Below, one piece after another: positions 26,922-36,330 of a stretch of DNA of 64,000 nucleotides (position 1 is the stretch's first letter; every line of letters starts with the position of its first letter). Below the pieces are notes generated by a model. The model saw only the letters and a list, made by a program, of their open reading frames with translations, was not told where the DNA came from and did no database searches. A program made the translations under genes and the position numbers. The DNA comes from Paenibacillus woosongensis (lineage in GTDB: Bacteria; Bacillota; Bacilli; Paenibacillales; Paenibacillaceae), in NCBI RefSeq assembly GCF_009725165.1, contig NZ_WNZW01000010.1, forward strand, positions 1-64,000, written 5' to 3'.

Positions 26922-26967
26922 AACGGATATTCTGATTGCAATTATGCAATTCGAGTATCCGTTTTTT
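26922..26967 (+). terminator. Terminator of metK
   Basis: AACGGATA (26922-26929) and TATCCGTT (26956-26963) form the outer stem, with ATTGC/GCAAT inside, followed by a T-run. Confidence 0.9.
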
Positions 26968-26996
26968 GTTTGTGTCGATAAATTTACGCTTTGTTC

Positions 26997-27024
26997 TAAA
27001 CTTGGGGAGTTCATTTGCCGTTAA
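26997..27024 (+). promoter_or_regulatory. Sigma-D-like candidate before the 1137-aa SLH gene
   Basis: TAAA (26997-27000), 16 bp, GCCGTTAA (27017-27024), which matches GCCGATAT at six of eight positions. If real, this SLH protein would belong to the motility regulon; the match is only fair. Confidence 0.3.
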
Positions 27025-27107
27025 TATACATAGGTGTGTATTTGGCAGCCGCGAGGAAGCGGTGTTATATACAGAATGATGGATCGGACGGAAAGGGGAA
27101 CGTGAAA

Positions 27108-30100
27108 ATGCAAAGAAGGATCTCGATTCTGATTATTGCAGTGTTGATGATGAACATGTTACTGGGAGCGACTGCAGGAGCTGTCGGCAATCATCGTCAA
27201 AGCTTAAGTGAACCGGTGGCAACGGCTTCTATGCCACTGAACACAGGAAATATGCTGCTCAGCAAAGGACTGCTGGCAGCGATTAGCAGCGCTCCGACAA
27301 CCTATAGTCCTACAGGTACGGCAGTACCTGTAACTACAAAATTGGAAGTAAAGTTCGGCAATAACAAGGTGCGGACGAATGGCCAAAAAACGTTTACGAT
27401 TTCTAGGCAAGTCTCTGGATATACTGAAAAAATGGACGTTACCGTAACTCAGGCAACTTATACGAATTCCATGATTTTAACACCGCCTACGAATTTGCAA
27501 TATGGTAGCAAATACACCATTACAATTCCAGCAGGAACATTTATTGTCGGAGAAACTAGAGGTGTAAATTCATCAGCGATCAGCTGGTCTTTTACAACAG
27601 CGAATGCAGCGACAACAGCATTGACCGCAACTACGTTCAGTCCTGTAAACGGCAGTAATAGCGCCAACGTAAACACAAAGCCTGTTATCACATTTAATCG
27701 CAATGTGAACATCAATCGCAGCGTGACTAATGGGGGAATTACGCTTAAGAAGTCATCCAATAATGCTTCTGTACCCATTACGGTAACTGCTAGCGGAAAC
27801 CAAGTAACGATCACTCCAAGCAGTTTATTGGAATCGGGCACGGGATACTACGTTGAAATTCCAAGCAATAGTATCTATGATGCCCAGAACTCTTCTATAT
27901 ATTATGCTGGCCTAACAGGCACGAATAGATGGTCATTTCAGACTGCAGGGGTAGACAAGACGGCGCCAGTCCTCCAGAAAGCTACAATGCAATCGAATAC
28001 AACGATCAGGCTGTTGTACAATGAAAGACTGGATACTTCTTATAGTTTGTATACCTCCAGCTTTAAGGTGACCGTCAATGGTGAAGAGCGTCGTATAAGC
28101 AGCGCATACACCTCTGGGGACAGTGTATATGTATACTTAGAAACAGGAGTAGCTGTAGGGCAAAATATCCGTATTAGTTATACAAGTGGCAGTGTCCGGC
28201 CTATCCAAGACTTAGCTGGAAATGCAGCGGCAGCTTTTTCGGACAGAGAAGTTACGAATGGCATCGATTCCGTGCTGCCGAAGCCGGAAGAGGGCTATAT
28301 ATCGGGCAGCACATTGACGCTGCGTTTCAGTGAAAGTCTGAAGGATGTATCTACCCATGCTTATCAGCAATTTAAGGTAACTGCTGGTAATCAAACTAAA
28401 GGAATTAATAGAATCAGCAGAAGCGGAGCTTATGTATATTTATATTTAAGCAGCGGTGTATCGAATGGCGACGTTGTTCAAGTATCCTACACGCCGGGAT
28501 CTTATCCGCTGCAGGACTACCGCGGTCAGAATATTGCTGCATTCAGTGATTATTTTGTCCGGAATTATAACGATAATAAAGCGCCGGAATTTACAAAAGT
28601 CGAGGGCTCCGGGTCCAAAATCATCATTACCTATAATGAAGCGTTGAGAAGCACAAGCATCCCGATGAAGAGCCAGTACTCTGTTTTGGTCAATAATTCC
28701 CCGGTATATGTGACAGGGATTGAGGTTGTGACTAACCAGGTTATTCTGACACTTGCTTCTTCTTTCTCCAAAGATCAGAATGTAACTTTATCCTATGTCT
28801 CGGCTTCAGGGGGAATTGCTGATTTGAACGGTAATCTTGCAGGCTATATTAACCTGCAACCTGTGAGTTATAACATGGTGGCGGAAGGTATCCGCTCCGC
28901 AGTCATTCGCGGCGATACAATTACTATCACCTACAATGTTCCATTGAGATCGGGCAGCTCTGCATCGGCCAATCAATTTAGCGTGAATGTGGATCAGTCG
29001 AATCGGACGGTTCAATCGGTGAGCATTAGCGGCGACACGATTACCCTTAAGTTAGGCACATCCGTGAACGCAGGCCAGGTAGTCGATCTCTCGTATATGC
29101 CGGGTTCTGCGCCGTTATATGACAGCAGCGGAAAAGCGCTGCAAGCCTATAGCCGCATTTCCGTACAGAATCTTACCGCTGGAAGCCCGGGCGCTTCCAC
29201 AGGAAATGCTAGCTTGCCATCGTTTATGACGGTATTTCCATCGTCGGATTTTGATCTGAATGGATATTTGCTTAATTTGAATACCGCGCAGGTGCGGGAG
29301 GGCCTATCTTTAAACAAACAGCAGAACATCAGAAAATATAACATTGATGAAGCTAAATTGCAGGAAGCCTTTCAATTCCTCATTAATGGTAATGCCCTAA
29401 ACAAGAAGCTAGTATTCGAGGTTCCTAATACGGACAAAGTGGCAGAGGTCTCTTGGCCATTAAGCGCAATCGTAAATATGTACGGTCTTGGCAAAACAGG
29501 ATCCATAGCTGTTCGTCATCAAAATGTAATGTATGAGCTTCCGATCGAGAAAATACCGTATCCGGAAATCTCACGTTCCTTGCTCGTTAATAATTTAAAT
29601 TCTGCGTATATTACGATTCAAATCGAGCCGATGGACAGAGTTCAGCTGCCGACGCAGAATTACAGCAATGGTGTGACGGTCACGCCAAATGGGGATCCGG
29701 TCCAAATAAGTGTATATGCCTATAATGGAACGTCTACTCAAGATGCAGTAGACGTCAGCCACTCAGGCCGTGTGCATTTCCGGGTAGTGAATCCAGGTGT
29801 GTCAAACCCAATTGCGGAGACGCAGATATCCCTTATTAAATATAATTTATCGTCGCGGAGTTCTTCTTTCGTTCCTGCAAAGGTGACGAATAGCGGCAAC
29901 TATGTTATTTTCAATGGTAAAATAGGTGGAAATATCATCGTTGGCCCTGCTCTAGGGTACAGTTATTTCAGCGATACTAGGAACCATTGGGCTAGCGCGA
30001 ACATCAATAACCTGGCCGGCAAGCTCATCATTGATGGCCGGCAAGGCAGCCAGTTCGAGCCGAATAGCAATATTACCCGGGCGGAATTTGCCGTCTTCAT

Positions 30101-30521
30101 AGCTAAAGGCTTAGGGCTTGAAGGAGATGAAGCGAGCGCCCGTCGCTTCCCGGATGTTCCGACAGGCACGACAGGAGCTTATATCGGGGCAGCTACCAAA
30201 GCAGGCATCATTGCCGGAAACATGGACGGTACGTTTAAGCCGAACAGCCACATTACCCGAGAGCAGATGTCACTCATGCTAGTTCGTGCGATGGCTTATG
30301 CGGGACAAGATATTTCCTTAGACGGACTCACCTCCGCGCAACTGCTGGGCCGCTTTAAGGATAACGGCAAAATTCAATCCAAGGAAACCGTGGCCAAAGC
30401 GGTAAAGGAAGGAATTATCCAGGGGGTCTCCATTGACACCTTCCAGCCTCAGGGCAACGCTACTCGGGCTCAAGCTGCTGCAATGTTGAAACGAGTATTG
30501 GAGAAGTTGAATTATATATAG
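27108..30521 (+). CDS. Secreted SLH protein with repeated SwmB-like domains (1137 aa)
   Basis: After a signal peptide (MQRRISILIIAVLMMNMLLG...), the protein has two Big_5-like Ig domains (about residues 60-285) and then four or five repeats of about 100 residues of the form TIRLLYNERL...FKVTVNG...ISYTSGSVRPIQDLAGNA. The repeats resemble the SwmB-type domain of bacterial surface proteins. A unique region follows, then three C-terminal SLH domains (about 955-1137) with YFSDTRNHWA, TRAEFAVFIAKGL, REQMSLMLVRAM and TRAQAAAMLKRVL. ATG 27108 is eight bases after AAAGGGGA; the frame runs back to 27015. No catalytic motif is visible, so adhesion or scaffolding is the likeliest role. Confidence 0.87.
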   Translation: MQRRISILIIAVLMMNMLLGATAGAVGNHRQSLSEPVATASMPLNTGNMLLSKGLLAAISSAPTTYSPTGTAVPVTTKLEVKFGNNKVRTNGQKTFTISRQVSGYTEKMDVTVTQATYTNSMILTPPTNLQYGSKYTITIPAGTFIVGETRGVNSSAISWSFTTANAATTALTATTFSPVNGSNSANVNTKPVITFNRNVNINRSVTNGGITLKKSSNNASVPITVTASGNQVTITPSSLLESGTGYYVEIPSNSIYDAQNSSIYYAGLTGTNRWSFQTAGVDKTAPVLQKATMQSNTTIRLLYNERLDTSYSLYTSSFKVTVNGEERRISSAYTSGDSVYVYLETGVAVGQNIRISYTSGSVRPIQDLAGNAAAAFSDREVTNGIDSVLPKPEEGYISGSTLTLRFSESLKDVSTHAYQQFKVTAGNQTKGINRISRSGAYVYLYLSSGVSNGDVVQVSYTPGSYPLQDYRGQNIAAFSDYFVRNYNDNKAPEFTKVEGSGSKIIITYNEALRSTSIPMKSQYSVLVNNSPVYVTGIEVVTNQVILTLASSFSKDQNVTLSYVSASGGIADLNGNLAGYINLQPVSYNMVAEGIRSAVIRGDTITITYNVPLRSGSSASANQFSVNVDQSNRTVQSVSISGDTITLKLGTSVNAGQVVDLSYMPGSAPLYDSSGKALQAYSRISVQNLTAGSPGASTGNASLPSFMTVFPSSDFDLNGYLLNLNTAQVREGLSLNKQQNIRKYNIDEAKLQEAFQFLINGNALNKKLVFEVPNTDKVAEVSWPLSAIVNMYGLGKTGSIAVRHQNVMYELPIEKIPYPEISRSLLVNNLNSAYITIQIEPMDRVQLPTQNYSNGVTVTPNGDPVQISVYAYNGTSTQDAVDVSHSGRVHFRVVNPGVSNPIAETQISLIKYNLSSRSSSFVPAKVTNSGNYVIFNGKIGGNIIVGPALGYSYFSDTRNHWASANINNLAGKLIIDGRQGSQFEPNSNITRAEFAVFIAKGLGLEGDEASARRFPDVPTGTTGAYIGAATKAGIIAGNMDGTFKPNSHITREQMSLMLVRAMAYAGQDISLDGLTSAQLLGRFKDNGKIQSKETVAKAVKEGIIQGVSIDTFQPQGNATRAQAAAMLKRVLEKLNYI

Positions 30522-30523
30522 AG

Positions 30524-30557
30524 AAATGAGCCTAAGGCGAACGCCTTAGGCTCATTT
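30524..30557. terminator. Two-way terminator between converging SLH and tetR genes
   Basis: AAATGAGCCTAAGGCG and CGCCTTAGGCTCATTT are perfect 16-bp arms around AA. A-rich and T-rich edges on both sides suit termination in both directions. Confidence 0.93.
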
Positions 30558-30605
30558 ATTAACCCTACAGAATGATTTGACGGTATCATGCAATGGTCTA
30601 ATTAA

Positions 30606-31511
30606 CTACTTCTTCATCAAAGCTCGCAGCTCCGTACATGCTTCCCTTAATGATTCTACCTGCTCTAAATATAGAACCAGAGCATCTAAGACCACATTGT
30701 TCTGTGATGACTCAAAAGATTCCTCCCGTATTTTCTTCAGAGCCTCGCCATAGCTCGCTTTCTCTGTGTCAGTTAGTATTGGGTTGTTACTAATACGGCT
30801 GTCTAACTCCTCGAACACCTCATGTAACCGGCGGGTTTCCCAAATAGCGTTCTTGACTTTGCAATTCTCTTTTTTGTCTAATGGAGAAAATTCGAACAGA
30901 GAAACATTGCGCATTTCAGGAGTGTTAAACCCTTCGACTAGAATGTGGATAACCTGACCGACATATATAGCAAGGCTTCGGCATTGTCGATCAGGGACAT
31001 CCGAACCTATAAGCCGGAAATATTCCAATAAAATGCTGCCGGCGATAAAGATGATGTCCATAGCATGCTTCTCAATATCTTTTCCGTACGTATCCGTGAT
31101 GCAATCTTCAAACCAAAGATAGAATTTCTCCTCTAAATCCGTCCATGCTTTTCGAATTTTCTCGTCGCCTGAATTTTTTAGCGCAGGCATGTTGAACATG
31201 TTGAACATCAATGTTTGAAAGTTATGATTCAGGACCACCTTCAAGTAAGTTGCCATAAGCTCAACAAGACGTTCGCTGGGAGTAAGCTCTAAGTTACGAT
31301 ACAGCTTGGTAACCTCTCTATCCAATGATTTGCTTAAATTGGAGATGCTCTCTAACAGCAATGTCTCTTTGCTGTCGAAATACTTATATAAAGAAGGCTT
31401 GGTCATCCCGCTTTCTTTGGCGATTTCATCAACTGTGGTCAATGCAAATCCTTTTTCGCCAAAAAGCCGCAAAGCATTTTGTAAAATAACTTCCTTTTTA
31501 TCCTTATTCAT
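30606..31511 (-). CDS. TetR/AcrR-family repressor, YerO-like
   Basis: The 301-aa protein has the TetR helix-turn-helix at its N-terminus (ILQNALRLFGEKGF, TVDEIAKESGMTKPSLYKYF, SKETLLLE; about residues 9-55) and a long helical ligand domain. Most TetR proteins have about 200 residues; YerO of B. subtilis, next to the RND pump SwrC (YerP), has a similarly long form, so this is probably its counterpart. It is the last gene of a minus-strand cluster mfp-rnd-tetR and most likely controls it. The ribosome site AAAGGA lies nine bases upstream. TTAAAGTAA occurs both just before this gene and in the mfp promoter. Confidence 0.88.
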   Translation of the reverse strand: MNKDKKEVILQNALRLFGEKGFALTTVDEIAKESGMTKPSLYKYFDSKETLLLESISNLSKSLDREVTKLYRNLELTPSERLVELMATYLKVVLNHNFQTLMFNMFNMPALKNSGDEKIRKAWTDLEEKFYLWFEDCITDTYGKDIEKHAMDIIFIAGSILLEYFRLIGSDVPDRQCRSLAIYVGQVIHILVEGFNTPEMRNVSLFEFSPLDKKENCKVKNAIWETRRLHEVFEELDSRISNNPILTDTEKASYGEALKKIREESFESSQNNVVLDALVLYLEQVESLREACTELRALMKK

Positions 31512-31527
31512 TTAAGGGTTCCTTTCA

Positions 31528-31580
31528 TTAAAGTAAGTAGCGGTGACCTCACCTGCAAATCTGTAAATTTGCAAGTGAGG
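31528..31580. promoter_or_regulatory. Candidate operator and inverted repeat between rnd and tetR
   Basis: TTAAAGTAA (31528-31536) repeats the sequence in the mfp promoter at 36208-36216. Next to it CCTCACcTGCAAAT (31547-31560) and ATTTGCAaGTGAGG (31567-31580) form a 14-bp stem with one mismatch and no T-run. It may be a regulator site or a hairpin that sets the ratio of the pump and tetR messages. Confidence 0.4.
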
Positions 31581-31587
31581 CCGCCGA

Positions 31588-34500
31588 TTACATGGAGACG
31601 CTATCTGTAGCTGTAGAGATAGATGGGTCTGGAGTCTGTCTGCGGTTACGCCGGTTGTCCTTCCAATTCGCGACTACCATGTATATGGAAGGCACGACGA
31701 CCAGCGTTAGAACGGTCGAGAACATCAATCCAAATATAATGGTGAAAGCCATAGGTCTAAACAAGATGCTTCCTGTGATCGCCAATGGCAGCATTCCGAA
31801 CATGGCCGTAAACGAAGTGAGTACGATAGGACGGAAACGAGCGCTTGCTGCGGAGATGACAGCTTCGTACAAACCGACTCCTTCCCGCCGCGCATCCTCA
31901 ATAAACTCAAGGAAGACAATCCCGTTACGTACGACAATACCCGCTAGTGAAATGATCCCCATTATACTCATGAAGCCAATGGATGATCCAGAGACAAAGA
32001 TTCCAATGATTCCGCCGGCGGCAGCCAGATATACCGTGGTCATAATAATAATCGGTGCCGATAGGGAGTAGAACTGGATCGTGATCATAATGAAGATTAA
32101 GAAAATGACGACGACGAACAGTATAGCCAAATCCCCGAATATATCCGCCTGATCTGAAGTTTCACCGCCAAATTCAATCGAATACCCATTTGGAATAACC
32201 ATGTCATTCAAAATAGCGCGTACCTCGGCGTTTAGCTCAGATGCTGTTTTTCCAACCGCATTTGCTTCCACTGTGATCATACGTTCAAGGTTATAACGCT
32301 GAATTTTTTGCGTTGTAAATGCCGACTTCATTTCAGCTAGCTGTGCTAAAGGAACTTGGACCCCTTGTTTGTTGGTAATATAAATTTGCTGGAACAATTC
32401 GTTGGGACTTGCCCCTTGAGCCGAAGCTTGAAAATTGATATCGACGATTTGCTTGCCTGTATCAAAGTCACCGATGTCAAGCCCATCGCCCATGAGCCGC
32501 AGCGTTTGCGTCAGCGTGCTGTAATCGATCATATATTCGTCCATGGCCTGGTTGTTAACTTCAAATTCTAGCGTATAGCTCTGGTTTCCGAAATTGTCTT
32601 TGATTCCAGTGGCGCCGTCTAACTTGGAAATTCTCTCTTTTAATTGCTGTGACAGCTTTTGCAGCGTACCCAGATCTTCACCGGCAATCCGGACGGAAAC
32701 CGCAGAACCTACGGGAATTCCGAGTCTAGGGACGTGGGTCGAAATTGTTGCGCCTGGGAATTGCTGCTTCAGCTCCGCTTCCCAAGCGGAGACGGTTGTA
32801 TCTAATTTAAATAAACCCGGTTTGCCAATAACAGAAATCTGTCCGACAGAAGCTGAAGAGGCAAGGGCATTGGTAATGTCAGAATATAACTGGGGAGCCT
32901 TGCCGCCTACACCCACGCTGACAAACTCAGTTTCGGGCTGCTTCTCCACCCACTGGGATATATTGTTCACCATGCGCTGAGTCTCCTGGAAGGATGTACC
33001 TACAGGCATTTCTACATTAATGCTAACATGAGGATCCTCAGACTCAGGGAATAAATCTATCGGTGTGATCAAAGCTAAACTGAAGGAGGCTGTTCCGATT
33101 AAGAGGCCTATGCCTGCGTACAATTTAGGCTTTTTAAGTACTTTCGGGACCAGAGTGCCGGAATACCATGTGGTTAACGATTGAATTTGTTTGCCGAGCA
33201 AGCCTGCTGGCTTTGCCTCCTCTGAAGCAGGGTTATTCGGCTGATCTGTGACCTCTCCATCTGCAGCCCTGCTATTGGCTGCCCGTTGTCTGCGCCGGTT
33301 CTCATGCCACTGGCGGAAGATCGGTATGATGGTTAGCGACATAATCATGGAAGCAAACATGGAGCAGGAAATGACAATAGGGAGCGGCTTAATAAAGGAA
33401 CCGATATCCCCGGTTAGAAATAGCAATGGTGCAAATGCAAAAATGGTCGATAGGGTGGCAGTCAGGATAGATACGGATACTTCCTTTGCGCCTTTGATTG
33501 AGGCGACTTCGGGACTTTCCCCCAGTACGCTTAATCTGCGTTCGATATTGTCGTTGACCACGACGGCATCGTCGACCAGAATCCCTAGTACAATAATCAA
33601 AGCTACGATAGAAATTTCATTGATCGTAATTCCTGTGAAAGGCATCGCGATCATGCCTATCGCTATGGAAATCGGTATGGCCGCAGCCACGATTAGCGAC
33701 GTCATTAGATTAAGCCCTAATGTACAGACCAAAATAACAGCAGTAATGGCGACCAGCATCTCCTGAAGCAGCTCGCTGAACATTTTACTGACGACTTCCT
33801 TTTGACCAAAGGCCGGAGAAAAATGTGCGTTGCTGGGCAAGCTTCCCTTAAGCTCATCCAGCTTCTGAGAAATCAATTTATCCATGGTCAGCACGTCCGA
33901 ACCGGTCTGTGCGGACACATTAATGGAGATGGCAGGCTGCCCGTTGTAATAAGCAAGATAGGCCGGCTTCATGTCCGCCAGCTGAACCTGACCGACATCT
34001 TTTAAATATACCGGAGATCCGGTCTGCGTTCTGCTAATGAGTACCTCATTCAGTTCTTCGGCATCAGCAATATCAGAGACGACCAAATCATAGCTGCGAG
34101 AGTCATAATCCAGCGAGCCGAGCGGTGTACGGTTATTCATATTGGTTACAGCTTGCACAACCTGCTCCCACGGAATGCCGTATTGCTCTAGTTTTTGGAG
34201 GTCGACCTTAATGCTCACTTCCTTTTCAGGAATACCTTCGATTTTTACATCTGCAACGCCGCTCACCTGGCGTAACTTATCCCGCCATTCAATCATGAGA
34301 TCACTGAGAGCATACAATGTATCTGGATTATCGGCAGAGATTACATAGGAACCAATGAAGGAGGAGATCAGGTCGTCGTTAACAATAGGTTTATGAACGC
34401 CATTGGGCAAATCGGCGGTGGCATCCTCCACCTTTTTTCGCAATTGATCCCATGTGGCAGCTGCGTCTGCATCCGGATAAGCATATACCATAATGGAGGA

Positions 34501-34758
34501 AACGCCGCTTGAGCTGGTCGATTCAATCGTTTCGATCGTTTCAACCTGCTTGATCGTCTGTTCCAAAATTTTAGTAACCGACTGCTCTACCCGCTCTGGC
34601 GTAGCTCCCGGGAAAACAGTTATGACTGCAGCTTGCTTCAACACGACGTCAGGCATATCCTGACGGGGGAGTGTAGTCGCGCTAAAAATACCGAATATAA
34701 TTAAAATGATAAATAATAAGAGGGTAATCTTTCTTTTTCGTATGGTATATTCGATCAT
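31588..34758 (-). CDS. RND-family efflux pump, SwrC/AcrB-like
   Basis: RND pumps use the proton gradient to export amphiphilic compounds; SwrC of B. subtilis confers surfactin tolerance and swarming. The 1056-aa protein has the usual layout: one N-terminal helix, a porter domain, six helices, a second porter domain, and a final six-helix group. It shows the pump start IEYTIRKRKITLLLF, the porter motif FPGATPERVE, and the TM4 proton-relay pair in VLGILVDDAVVVNDNIER (about residue 397). A Gly/Pro-poor linker rich in Arg, Asn and Ala (about 495-525) is less usual. Its start overlaps the mfp stop by four bases (ATGA), so the two are coupled. Confidence 0.93.
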   Translation of the reverse strand: MIEYTIRKRKITLLLFIILIIFGIFSATTLPRQDMPDVVLKQAAVITVFPGATPERVEQSVTKILEQTIKQVETIETIESTSSSGVSSIMVYAYPDADAAATWDQLRKKVEDATADLPNGVHKPIVNDDLISSFIGSYVISADNPDTLYALSDLMIEWRDKLRQVSGVADVKIEGIPEKEVSIKVDLQKLEQYGIPWEQVVQAVTNMNNRTPLGSLDYDSRSYDLVVSDIADAEELNEVLISRTQTGSPVYLKDVGQVQLADMKPAYLAYYNGQPAISINVSAQTGSDVLTMDKLISQKLDELKGSLPSNAHFSPAFGQKEVVSKMFSELLQEMLVAITAVILVCTLGLNLMTSLIVAAAIPISIAIGMIAMPFTGITINEISIVALIIVLGILVDDAVVVNDNIERRLSVLGESPEVASIKGAKEVSVSILTATLSTIFAFAPLLFLTGDIGSFIKPLPIVISCSMFASMIMSLTIIPIFRQWHENRRRQRAANSRAADGEVTDQPNNPASEEAKPAGLLGKQIQSLTTWYSGTLVPKVLKKPKLYAGIGLLIGTASFSLALITPIDLFPESEDPHVSINVEMPVGTSFQETQRMVNNISQWVEKQPETEFVSVGVGGKAPQLYSDITNALASSASVGQISVIGKPGLFKLDTTVSAWEAELKQQFPGATISTHVPRLGIPVGSAVSVRIAGEDLGTLQKLSQQLKERISKLDGATGIKDNFGNQSYTLEFEVNNQAMDEYMIDYSTLTQTLRLMGDGLDIGDFDTGKQIVDINFQASAQGASPNELFQQIYITNKQGVQVPLAQLAEMKSAFTTQKIQRYNLERMITVEANAVGKTASELNAEVRAILNDMVIPNGYSIEFGGETSDQADIFGDLAILFVVVIFLIFIMITIQFYSLSAPIIIMTTVYLAAAGGIIGIFVSGSSIGFMSIMGIISLAGIVVRNGIVFLEFIEDARREGVGLYEAVISAASARFRPIVLTSFTAMFGMLPLAITGSILFRPMAFTIIFGLMFSTVLTLVVVPSIYMVVANWKDNRRNRRQTPDPSISTATDSVSM

Positions 34759-36161
34759 TTTGCATTATCCTCCACGACCGTAATCGTGTCTCCGTCAAAT
34801 AAGCGATCTGCCCCGATGCTGACAACGACATCACCCTCATGAAGCCCCGAGGCAATGCTCAAGCGGTTATCCTCGCTGATACGGGCACCTAATTCGACCA
34901 CCGTTTTGACGGCTTTGCCATTGACATGTTTGAACACATAAGGTTCCTGACCGTTACTAACTACCGCTCCGGCTGGTACAAAAATACCTTCCTGCCCGGC
35001 GGAGGACAGGCCTACACGAACCACTTGTCCTGGAATCCAATCCTGCTTAGGATTAGGAACGCTCACTTCCACAGTTAATGTTCCTGTTCCTTGATTGGTT
35101 GCAGGGGAGACTCTTATGACAGTGCCTTGCCGTTTGCTTCCGTTCTGCTCAAGTGCAACCACTTGTCCTGGTTTCCACTGGTCAGCTTGCTCGCTTGGAA
35201 CGGCAATCGGAACCATCAGTGTGTCGATCGTGCCGATGACAAAGGCTTCAGCTCCAGCGGGAGCCATTTGGCCAACGACCGCCCTTTTACTCAAAATAAC
35301 GCCGTCTATCGGAGCGGTCAGTTTTGTTTTGCTTAATGCCAGTTGGGCTTGCTCCAGTTGGATCATGGCCTGGTCGTATGCCGCTTGTACTTGCATTTGT
35401 CCGCCTTTAGCTTGCTCTACGGCTGCCTCGGCTGCGCTTTTACCGGCTTTCGCCTGTTCAACACCAGCCTGGGCCGACTTGCGCTGCTCTGCAGTAGCGC
35501 CTTCGGTCAGCTCAGATAGCACTTGCTTGGCGTTCTCCAGTGATGTTTCGGCATCTTTAAGCTGCAGTTGAAATTTCTCATAATCATCCAGCGATATTAG
35601 TCCGGCAGAATAAAGATTCGCATAACGCTCTTCATCTGCCAGGAATTTGTCGTAGGCACTCTGCGCCATGGCGACTGCATTCTGAGTCTGAGCAAGCTTC
35701 TGGGCGGAGGCGCCTTTCTCCACGGCAGTAAGGTTGGCCTCGGCTGTATCCAGCTGCGCTTTGGCCACTTTGGCCTGAGCCTGTGCTGCTTCTACCCCCG
35801 CTTTGGCGGCGCTGAGCTGACCGGCGGCCTGAGCTACGCCGTTCTGTGCTTGCTTCAGCTGCAATTGCGCATTCTCATCATCAATGACAGCAAGGACATC
35901 CCCTGCCTTAATAGGATCGCCTGCTTCCACTAGCGTCTGTTCAATCTGTCCCGCAACTTGAAAGGAAATGCTTGCCTCCTGTTCGGGCTTCAGCGTTCCC
36001 GAGAAATTGTACTCTGCATTCAGAGGTTCTTTCTCAATAGTAATGACCTGTACGGCGGTTGCTACTTCTCCCGATGCCGTCCCGTTATCAGCTGAACCGC
36101 ATGCTGCTGTAAACATCATCATTGAAATGGCTAAAAATAGAGCCGGCCAACGTCCTTTCAT
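34755..36161 (-). CDS. Membrane-fusion (HlyD/AcrA-type) adaptor lipoprotein
   Basis: This protein should link the RND pump to an exterior partner. The 468 residues begin with a lipoprotein signal whose lipobox TAAC puts the lipidated Cys at residue 21. The lipoyl-like halves (EASISFQVAGQI, about 65-75; KLTAPIDGVIL, about 280-290) bracket an unusually long Ala/Gln-rich coiled coil (about 100-275), followed by beta-barrel and membrane-proximal domains. AGGAGGAG precedes the ATG. B. subtilis SwrC has no such partner gene next to it, so the cluster here looks like a more complete export machine. Confidence 0.93.
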   Translation of the reverse strand: MKGRWPALFLAISMMMFTAACGSADNGTASGEVATAVQVITIEKEPLNAEYNFSGTLKPEQEASISFQVAGQIEQTLVEAGDPIKAGDVLAVIDDENAQLQLKQAQNGVAQAAGQLSAAKAGVEAAQAQAKVAKAQLDTAEANLTAVEKGASAQKLAQTQNAVAMAQSAYDKFLADEERYANLYSAGLISLDDYEKFQLQLKDAETSLENAKQVLSELTEGATAEQRKSAQAGVEQAKAGKSAAEAAVEQAKGGQMQVQAAYDQAMIQLEQAQLALSKTKLTAPIDGVILSKRAVVGQMAPAGAEAFVIGTIDTLMVPIAVPSEQADQWKPGQVVALEQNGSKRQGTVIRVSPATNQGTGTLTVEVSVPNPKQDWIPGQVVRVGLSSAGQEGIFVPAGAVVSNGQEPYVFKHVNGKAVKTVVELGARISEDNRLSIASGLHEGDVVVSIGADRLFDGDTITVVEDNAK

Positions 36162-36204
36162 CCAGTTCCTCTCCTCCTAAGTTTATCCCCTAGTAAATTT
36201 TTTA

Positions 36205-36239
36205 ACTTTAAAGTAACCCAGTCGTGGCGCGCTTGTCAA
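36205..36239 (-). promoter_or_regulatory. Promoter and probable TetR operator of the mfp-rnd-tetR operon
   Basis: Reading the minus strand, TTGACA (36239-36234) is followed after 17-18 bp by TTACTT/TACTTT. The -10 overlaps the palindrome ACTTTAAAGT (36205-36214), well placed for repression. Confidence 0.55.
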
Positions 36240-36254
36240 GCGAAGGTGCAAAAG

Positions 36255-36283
36255 TTGATTTCTCCATTTTCTGATGATATTAT
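36255..36283 (+). promoter_or_regulatory. Sigma-A promoter of the tolC-like gene
   Basis: TTGATT (36255-36260), 17 bp, TATTAT (36278-36283). It diverges from the mfp promoter 16 bp away, so one regulator could affect both. Confidence 0.6.
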
Positions 36284-36330
36284 GGGAGCGATATGACTAG
36301 TCTGATTTGGGAGAGAGAGGTAATTTTTCT

